In this document: in pieces, positions 14,045 through 18,915 of the stretch
Numbering within the stretch: the stretch's first letter is position 1
How the letters are laid out: every line of letters begins with the position of its first letter
Program-made: the position numbers and the translations under genes
NCBI GenBank assembly: GCA_036744635.1
Contig: DAIOHQ010000077.1
Coordinates: forward strand, 1-18,915
DNA from: DAIOHQ01 sp036744635
GTDB taxonomy: Bacteria; Planctomycetota; Phycisphaerae; Tepidisphaerales; Tepidisphaeraceae
Reading direction: 5' to 3'
DNA length: 18,915 bases
Notes under the pieces: model-generated
What the model saw: the letters and a program-made list of their open reading frames with translations, nothing else
Database searches by the model: none
What the model was told of the DNA's origin: nothing

Positions 14045-15274
14045 ATGTCAGTATTTTCCTATATCGCGATCGGCAAGGACGGCCAGCGCACCAGCGGCAC
14101 GTTGTCCGCGGAGTCGCGCGCTGGGGCGATCGCGCAGATCGGCCGGCAGGGGTTGCATCCGCTGACGGTGGATGAAGCAAAGGATGCCGCGGCGGCCGCG
14201 AAAAAGATTTCCGGCGTCACAGTTCCCCATGCCGCCCGCGTGCCGGCCAGGGCGGTGGAATCATTCACCCGCGAGCTGGCCAACCTGTTGGCCGGTGGGG
14301 TTCCCTTGAGCCGGTCGCTGGCGCTGCTGCGGCGCGAAGCCTCCAATGCCGCCGCCAGACAGCTCTGGAGTGAGATTCACGATGACGTCGTCGGCGGCAT
14401 GCCGTTGGGCGATGCCCTGGCCAAGTGGCCAAAGAACTTCTCGACCGTCTACGTCGCGATGGTGCGCGCGGGAGAGACCGGCGGATTTCTCGAGGTGGTA
14501 CTCAGCCAGATCGCGGAATTCCGCACCCGCGAGCAGGACCTTATCGCCAAGGTGAAGGCCGCGATGATCTACCCGATCATCCTCGCGATCCTGGCGGTGG
14601 GCGTGCTGATTTTTCTGCTGACGTTTTTCATCCCGCGCTTCAGCGGCATCTTTCAGCAGTTCGGCGCCAATCTGCCGGAACTGACGCTGTTCATCATTGC
14701 CGCCAGCAATCTGGTGAAACACTACGGCCTGTTCGTCGCCGCGGGTGTGCTCGGCGCCATCGTGCTGCTGAAGCGCATCGTTGCCACCGAAGCGGGCAAA
14801 AGGCAACTGGAAGTCGTCATGCTCTCCACGCCATTACTGGGACAGGTCATCGCCCATTTCGCGCTGGTGCGCTTTGCCCGCATGTTGGGAACGCTTATCG
14901 CGGCCGGCGTCCCGCTGGTCTCCGCCTTGCGCGTCGCCCGCGAAGCCATCGGCAATCAGACGCTGGCCGACACCGTCACCCGCGCCATCGAGCAGGTGCA
15001 GCGCGGCCTGCCGCTGTCCCGCAGCCTCGCCGACAGCCCAAGACTGTTTCCGCCATCGGTTGTCGAGATGGTGGCCGTGGCCGAAGAGACCGCGCGGCTG
15101 GACAAGGAGCTGCTGCGACTGGCGGCCGCGTATGAGGCCGATCTGGATCGCCAGCTCCGCATGTTGGTCGCCATCGGCGAACCGCTGATGCTGTTCATCA
15201 TGGCCGGCATCATCGGCACCGTGGTCGTCGGCATGTTGCTGCCGGTATTCAACCTTCAGGAACTGATGCACTAA
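14045..15274 (+). CDS. gspF: type II secretion inner membrane protein GspF
   Basis: GspF is the polytopic platform protein that contacts GspE. The 409-residue sequence has two copies of the T2SSF domain: first at about 70-195 (FTRELANLLAGGVPLSRSLALL, MVRAGETGGFLEVVL), second at about 272-395 (FARMLGTLIAAGVPLVSALRVA, MVAVAEETARLDKEL). Three membrane segments are visible: YPIILAILAVGVLIFLLTFF, YGLFVAAGVLGAIVLL and LMLFIMAGIIGTVVVGMLLP. Length is normal. The ATG at 14045 has GAAGGA upstream and begins MSVFSYIAIGKDGQ, a typical GspF/PilC start. It follows gspE by 30 bp and precedes gspG by 12 bp. Confidence 0.95.
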   Translation: MSVFSYIAIGKDGQRTSGTLSAESRAGAIAQIGRQGLHPLTVDEAKDAAAAAKKISGVTVPHAARVPARAVESFTRELANLLAGGVPLSRSLALLRREASNAAARQLWSEIHDDVVGGMPLGDALAKWPKNFSTVYVAMVRAGETGGFLEVVLSQIAEFRTREQDLIAKVKAAMIYPIILAILAVGVLIFLLTFFIPRFSGIFQQFGANLPELTLFIIAASNLVKHYGLFVAAGVLGAIVLLKRIVATEAGKRQLEVVMLSTPLLGQVIAHFALVRFARMLGTLIAAGVPLVSALRVAREAIGNQTLADTVTRAIEQVQRGLPLSRSLADSPRLFPPSVVEMVAVAEETARLDKELLRLAAAYEADLDRQLRMLVAIGEPLMLFIMAGIIGTVVVGMLLPVFNLQELMH

Positions 15275-15286
15275 GGAATTCGTGAT

Positions 15287-15715
15287 ATGAAAAACTATTC
15301 CCCGCAGATTTCGAGAGCTGCTCGCCGCGGCGGCAGCGCCTTCACGCTCATCGAACTCTTGCTCGTGCTCATCATCCTAGCGGTGCTGGCAGCCGTGGTG
15401 GTGCCGAAATTCACCGGCCGCACCGAAGAGACGCGCCAGAAGGCGGCCAAGGCGGAGATCTCCACGATCAAAACGCAGCTCAGCGCCTTCGAGATCGATA
15501 CCGGCCGATTCCCCACCAGCGAAGAAGGCCTGCAGGCGCTGATCGACAAGCCCGCCGACCTCGCCGGCTGGAAGCACTCGTACCTGGATAAGCTCCCGGT
15601 TGATCCCTGGGGCCATCCCTACATCTACCGCTGTCCAGGCAACGGGGGCAAAGACTTCGACCTTCTCTCCGGCGGCCTGGACGGGCACGAAGGCGGCAGC
15701 GACGACATCGACTGA
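15287..15715 (+). CDS. gspG: major pseudopilin GspG
   Basis: GspG is the main subunit of the type II secretion pseudopilus. The 142-residue precursor has a 18-residue basic leader, the prepilin junction at A18/F19 (SAFTLIELLLVLIILAVLAA) with Glu at +5, then the GspG-specific TSEEGLQALIDKP, LPVDPWGHPYIYRCPG and C-terminal FDLLSGGLDG. The usual Gly at -1 is Ala here, as also in gspI. The acidic tail (GGSDDID) fits the calcium site of the family. It is 12 bp after gspF and 15 bp before gspH. Confidence 0.96.
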   Translation: MKNYSPQISRAARRGGSAFTLIELLLVLIILAVLAAVVVPKFTGRTEETRQKAAKAEISTIKTQLSAFEIDTGRFPTSEEGLQALIDKPADLAGWKHSYLDKLPVDPWGHPYIYRCPGNGGKDFDLLSGGLDGHEGGSDDID

Positions 15716-15730
15716 TCTTCCACGAACGAC

Positions 15731-16228
15731 ATGCGCAGACGGCCAAACAATTTCGCAGGCTTCACACTGCTGGAGCTGGTGCTGGTGCTGGCGATCCTAA
15801 CGATCGTGGTGGCGCTGGTGGCCCCATCCTTTCGCGGATTCACCGCCGGCCGCCGCGCCGACGACACCGCCACACTGATCGTCAGCCTCGCCAATTACGC
15901 CCGTACTCAGGCGGTGACCGAAGGCCGAACCTATCGCCTCAATTTTGATCCGGCGGCGCGGGCGATGTGGCTGACCGCCGATGATGAAGGAACCTTCGTC
16001 GCGCCGAGCAATGATTTCGGCCGCCGCTGCATCGCTTCCGAAGGCGTGCAAATGGAGGCGGATGTTCCCCGCCACGACGACGGCCAATACGTCGAATTCC
16101 ATCCCACCGGCCGAACCGACGCCGCCCACATCCTCCTCACCAACTCCCTCGGCGACAGCATCGACGTAGCCTGCAGCTCCGCGACCGAGCTGTTCCGCAT
16201 CCTCCCACCGGGGGAGGCGACGCCATGA
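15731..16228 (+). CDS. gspH: minor pseudopilin GspH
   Basis: This 165-residue protein has a short basic leader ending in G10, then the prepilin helix FTLLELVLVLAILTIVVALVAP with Glu at +5 (E15). The following region, RRADDTATLIVSLANYARTQ with AVTEGRTYRLNFDP, is the GspH pattern of a helix leading to a beta-sandwich. GspH is a minor subunit in the pseudopilus. It starts 15 bp after gspG and its stop overlaps the gspI start (ATGA). Assignment as GspH rests on position and the RTQAVTEG-like motif; the C-terminal half is not distinctive. Confidence 0.9.
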   Translation: MRRRPNNFAGFTLLELVLVLAILTIVVALVAPSFRGFTAGRRADDTATLIVSLANYARTQAVTEGRTYRLNFDPAARAMWLTADDEGTFVAPSNDFGRRCIASEGVQMEADVPRHDDGQYVEFHPTGRTDAAHILLTNSLGDSIDVACSSATELFRILPPGEATP

Positions 16229-16677
16229 CGCGTTCCAGCGCCACCTGCCAGCATCCCTCGTGGCATGGGCTACCAGCCCATGCGCATGAAGCGCAGCGCT
16301 CGCATTCCGCCTTCACGCTCGTCGAAGTCCTCGCCGCCCTCATGCTCATTGCCATCGTCATCCCGGTGGTAATGCAAGGCATTACCGTCGCCGCCAACAC
16401 CGCCAGCGCTGCCCGGCATCGCAATGAAGCCACCGGCCTGGCCGAATCAAAGCTGGCGGAAATCGTCGCGACCGCACAGTGGCAAACGGGAACCTTGGCC
16501 GGCGATTTCAGCCCCGATTGGCCGGACTATCGCTGGGAAGCGACCGTCCAGCCGTGGGCGCAGGACACCAGCGATGCCAGCTTGCAGCAGATCGACCTGC
16601 GGGTGATCTGGAACGCCCGCGGCCGGGAAAATTCCCTGACACTCTCCACCTTGGCGTACGACAGGAGCCAGCAATGA
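16225..16677 (+). CDS. gspI: minor pseudopilin GspI with repeat-derived leader
   Basis: This 150-residue precursor has the prepilin helix at A29/F30 (FTLVEVLAALMLIAIVIPVV, Glu at +5), then NEATGLAESKLAEI, the typical GspI segment, and a C-terminal beta part ending near LSTLAYDRSQQ. GspI nucleates the GspI-J-K tip of the pseudopilus. The leader of 29 residues is longer than usual; part of it (HGLPAHAH) is encoded by a perfect palindrome at 16263-16283, so it looks extended by a repeat insertion. The start overlaps the gspH stop and its own stop overlaps the gspJ start (both ATGA). Ala replaces Gly at -1. Confidence 0.92.
   Translation: MTRSSATCQHPSWHGLPAHAHEAQRSHSAFTLVEVLAALMLIAIVIPVVMQGITVAANTASAARHRNEATGLAESKLAEIVATAQWQTGTLAGDFSPDWPDYRWEATVQPWAQDTSDASLQQIDLRVIWNARGRENSLTLSTLAYDRSQQ
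16263..16283. repeat. palindromic repeat inside the gspI leader
   Basis: GCATGGGCT-ACC-AGCCCATGC is a perfect 9-bp stem with a 3-nt loop. It lies in frame within the cytoplasmic leader of GspI, which is removed by the prepilin peptidase, so the insertion would not alter the mature protein. Confidence 0.85.
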
Positions 16678-17396
16678 CTCCATCATTCGTCAGCACGAAG
16701 TCTCGTCGCGGCTTCACCCTGCTGGAGCTGATCGTGGCGCTGGCCATGGTCACGATCATGGCGATGTCGCTCTATGCCAGCCTGCGCGCCGCGTTCCGCG
16801 CCAAGAGCAGTGCCGAAGCCGCCATCGAGCCGTCGCGCACTGCAGGACTCATCATGGAATTCCTGCGCACAGACCTGCAGAACGCCCTGCCGCCCACCGG
16901 GATTCTCGCCGGAGCGTTTTCCGGGACCGATGGAAAAGACGAGCGCGGCCGCGACAGCGATGACCTGGTTTTCTACTCCACCGCCGAGAGTCCCGAGCAC
17001 CCCTCGGGCAATGGCGAAGTGAAGAAGGTTGAGCTGCTGGTGACGATGGCCCCGACCGGAAACGATCACCTGCTGGTGCGCCGGGTTACCCGAAACCTCC
17101 TTTCGGAGCTCGCCGTCGATCCCGATGAGGAAGTCCTGGCCCGCGGCATCGGCGCGTTCAACGTGCGCTACTACGACGGCGCCGGGTGGGTCGATACCTG
17201 GGATTCCAGCGCCGAAAACAACGCCCTGCCCGCCGCGGTGGAAGTCACGATTGAGCTGGATCGCCCTACTCGCCCGGCCAATGCCGCCGACCCCCCCTAT
17301 AGGGGGGGTGCGCAGCCCAAACGCTACACCCGCATCTTCCCCCTCTCCTGCGCCGCCGCGCAAGATAGCACGCTCAACCTGGGGGACATGCAATGA
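16674..17396 (+). CDS. gspJ: minor pseudopilin GspJ
   Basis: This 240-residue precursor has a leader ending in G13, then FTLLELIVALAMVTIMAMSL with Glu at +5, followed by IEPSRTAGLIMEFLRTDLQN, the GspJ pattern, and a beta-rich C-terminal domain with FNVRYYDGAGWVDTW and AVEVTIEL. GspJ is part of the pseudopilus tip. The ATG at 16674 overlaps the gspI stop and has AGGAG six bases upstream; earlier in-frame starts lie inside gspI and are rejected. Near the C-terminus a C7-TATA-G7 palindrome encodes PPYRGG, probably a surface-loop insertion. The stop overlaps the upstream candidate start of gspK. Confidence 0.93.
   Translation: MTPSFVSTKSRRGFTLLELIVALAMVTIMAMSLYASLRAAFRAKSSAEAAIEPSRTAGLIMEFLRTDLQNALPPTGILAGAFSGTDGKDERGRDSDDLVFYSTAESPEHPSGNGEVKKVELLVTMAPTGNDHLLVRRVTRNLLSELAVDPDEEVLARGIGAFNVRYYDGAGWVDTWDSSAENNALPAAVEVTIELDRPTRPANAADPPYRGGAQPKRYTRIFPLSCAAAQDSTLNLGDMQ
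17290..17309. repeat. 20-bp perfect palindrome with seven-base C and G runs in gspJ
   Basis: A C7-TATA-G7 core flanked by A and T gives a perfect 20-bp palindrome inside gspJ. The homopolymer runs are prone to slippage, and a one-base change would frameshift the last 30 or so codons of gspJ and break its coupling with gspK. Confidence 0.85.
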
Positions 17397-17416
17397 GAAA
17401 TTCGACCAGGCTTGAC

Positions 17417-17476
17417 GTAGGGTGGGCGTACCCGCCCACCGTCTGCGGCGCAGGTGGGCGAGTACGCCCAACCTAC
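17417..17476. repeat. palindromic insertion element at the gspJ/gspK junction, flanked by 17-bp direct repeats
   Basis: Arms of 24 nt (17417-17440 and 17453-17476) are complementary at 22 positions around a 12-nt loop. The element is flanked by GGGGACATGCAATGAGA (17382-17398) and GGGGATATGCAATGAGA (17478-17494), identical at 16 of 17 positions and exactly 96 bp apart, or 32 codons. The flanks each contain a ribosome-site-like GGGGA and the ATG of gspK, so the insertion duplicated the gene start. Confidence 0.9.
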
Positions 17477-17488
17477 CGGGGATATGCA

Positions 17489-18868
17489 ATGAGAGAGCCG
17501 GCAAGAACCATCGTGCGCCATCGCCGCGGCGCGATCTTCATCGCGGCCCTCGGCATCGTCGTCGTCCTAAGCGGGCTGCTGCTGGTATTCGCCCAGAACA
17601 TGCGCACCGAGGCGCTGGCCTCTGCCAATCGCCTTTCCTACGCCCAGGCCGACGCTGTCGAGCAGGGCGCGGAGCGCTGGGTGCTGGCGCAGGTTGAATC
17701 CAATCCCGGCGACGCCGTGACCATCACACAAACACCTGCCGAGGCCCTCCAGATCGGAACCGGCTATTTCTGGGTGCTCCATCCCGATCCCGACAGCGAT
17801 CAGATTTATGCGTACGGGATCACCGATGAGGCCGCGAAATTGAACGTCAACTCCGCCACCTCCGACCAGATGCTGCTGCTGCCATCGGCCACCAACGACA
17901 TCGCGGATGCCATCGTCGATTGGCGCGATGAAGACAGCACCCCCGGACCCAACGGCGCGGAAAGCGAATATTACCAGTCGCTGCCCGAGCCTTATTCCTG
18001 CAAGAATGCCCCGTTTGAGACCGTCGAAGAACTCCTCCTCGTCAAGGACGTCAATCCGCAACTGCTCTACGGCTATGACCGCAATCACGACGGCGTGATC
18101 AGCGACGCCGAACGCTCCGCCGGCGGTACTGGAACTGTCTTCAACAGCGCCACCGACGACTCCCGCGGCCTGTTCAATTACGTCACCGTGTACAGCATGG
18201 AAACCAACAGCAGCGCGGGCGGCACGCCGCGGGTGAACGTGAACGCCAATCCGCAGGCCATCCAAAAAGTCCTGAGCGACGGCATTTCCCAGGCGCGGGC
18301 GAATGAGATCATGCAGCGGATCGCCCCCGCCATCGCAGCGGGCCGCGGCCAGCCGGTCTTCGCCAACATCGGCACATTCTATCTGGCTTCCGGAATGACC
18401 GCCGCCGAGTTCAAGCTCGTCGCCGACAAGCTCACAACCAACCCCGCCAAGACGATTACCGGCCTGGTCAACGTCAACACCGCGCCCAAAAGGGTGCTCC
18501 GCTGCCTCAGCGGGCTCTCGGACGATGACGTGGATGCACTGGTTGCCAAGCGCGTGGGTGCTGACACCGGCAGCGTCGCCTGGATCTTCGACGCATTGCC
18601 CGCCGACAAAGCCGCCGCCATCTCCGGCGCGGTCACCGCCCGCTCCTCGCAATATTCCGCCGACATCGTCGCCGTGGCCGGCGATGGCCGCGCCTACAAG
18701 CGCGTGCGCATCGTCGTCGACGTCCGCCAAACGCCGGCCAAGATCATCTACCGCAAGGACCTGACAGCGCTGGGCTGGCCGCTGCCGCGGGAAATACAAA
18801 CGTCGTTGCGATCGGGCAAAGGCCTGGCAACATCCTTATCGAGTTTCACCGGCGCGAAATCATTTTAG
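17489..18868 (+). CDS. gspK: minor pseudopilin GspK
   Basis: GspK caps the pseudopilus tip. From 17489 the protein has 459 residues: a basic leader with RHRRG, the hydrophobic helix AIFIAALGIVVVLSGLLLVF without Glu at +5 (as usual for GspK), then ITDEAAKLNVNSAT, ADAIVDWRDEDSTPGPNGAE with YYQSLP, PFETVEELLLVKDV and, near the end, LVNVNTAPKRVLRCL, all GspK hallmarks. DRNHDGVISDAE resembles a calcium loop. Two starts have the same GGGGA six bases upstream: 17393, which overlaps the gspJ stop as ATGA, and 17489. The earlier one adds 32 residues translated from a palindromic insertion; the later gives a normal leader and is preferred. Genes beyond position 18868 are not seen. Confidence 0.93.
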   Translation: MREPARTIVRHRRGAIFIAALGIVVVLSGLLLVFAQNMRTEALASANRLSYAQADAVEQGAERWVLAQVESNPGDAVTITQTPAEALQIGTGYFWVLHPDPDSDQIYAYGITDEAAKLNVNSATSDQMLLLPSATNDIADAIVDWRDEDSTPGPNGAESEYYQSLPEPYSCKNAPFETVEELLLVKDVNPQLLYGYDRNHDGVISDAERSAGGTGTVFNSATDDSRGLFNYVTVYSMETNSSAGGTPRVNVNANPQAIQKVLSDGISQARANEIMQRIAPAIAAGRGQPVFANIGTFYLASGMTAAEFKLVADKLTTNPAKTITGLVNVNTAPKRVLRCLSGLSDDDVDALVAKRVGADTGSVAWIFDALPADKAAAISGAVTARSSQYSADIVAVAGDGRAYKRVRIVVDVRQTPAKIIYRKDLTALGWPLPREIQTSLRSGKGLATSLSSFTGAKSF

Positions 18869-18882
18869 CACTACAGCGCTAC

Positions 18883-18899
18883 GTCCGCTCAACGCGGAC
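18883..18899. repeat. small hairpin after gspK
   Basis: GTCCGC-TCAAC-GCGGAC forms a 6-bp stem 14 bases after the gspK stop. No T-run follows before the window ends, so it may be another palindromic repeat rather than a terminator. Confidence 0.45.
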
Positions 18900-18915
18900 C
18901 TTCCTTCAGCGGTAA

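Noticed and set aside
16479..16673. N-terminal extension of gspJ into gspI
   Set aside because: It overlaps gspI in another frame; the ATG at 16674 with AGGAG and the prepilin leader right after it is the natural start.

Overview
The window is about 18.9 kb of high-GC DNA from a diderm bacterium. A Planctomycetota origin, perhaps Phycisphaerae-like, is my best guess. It rests on overall style only: many short palindromic and octamer repeats between and inside genes, Ala-Phe prepilin junctions, and Gly/Arg-rich secreted proteins. No rRNA, tRNA, CRISPR array, phage gene or transposase was seen.

Positions 1-6195, minus strand, hold a probable catabolic operon. In transcription order it is: a small nucleotidyltransferase-fold protein (possibly separate), a phytanoyl-CoA-dioxygenase-like Fe(II)/2-oxoglutarate oxygenase, a metallo-beta-lactamase-fold hydrolase, an acyl-CoA carboxylase carboxyltransferase (MccB/AtuC type), an AtuA-family protein, and a separate small protein equivalent to the C-terminal domain of AtuA. 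The last five have strong ribosome sites or overlapping stop/start codons. The set suggests degradation of a branched or isoprenoid-like acyl-CoA, but the biotin carboxylase partner is not in the window.

Positions 6273-9932 hold aroB (3-dehydroquinate synthase) and dprA on the plus strand, convergent with a type I-beta DAHP synthase (aroF) on the minus strand. Ahead of aroF is the best find of the window, a complete leader-peptide transcription attenuator. It has a sigma70-type promoter, a nearly leaderless 24-codon ORF with nine Phe/Tyr/Trp codons, a 13-bp antiterminator that includes the leader stop codon, and a strong intrinsic terminator. DAHP synthase is the entry enzyme of aromatic amino acid synthesis, so the parts fit the product. 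The enzyme itself has Gln where the metal-binding His of the family is expected.

Positions 10134-18868, plus strand, hold an ECF sigma factor, its zinc-finger membrane anti-sigma factor, a membrane-anchored Spy/CpxP-like protein, a secreted Gly/Arg-rich protein, and then a type II secretion run gspE-F-G-H-I-J-K. Many junctions overlap (ATGA) or abut, so sigma control and secretion machinery look like one unit. Three palindromic elements have entered this operon: one in the gspI leader, one (C7-TATA-G7) in gspJ, and one at the gspJ/gspK junction flanked by a 17-bp duplication of the gspK ribosome site and start codon.
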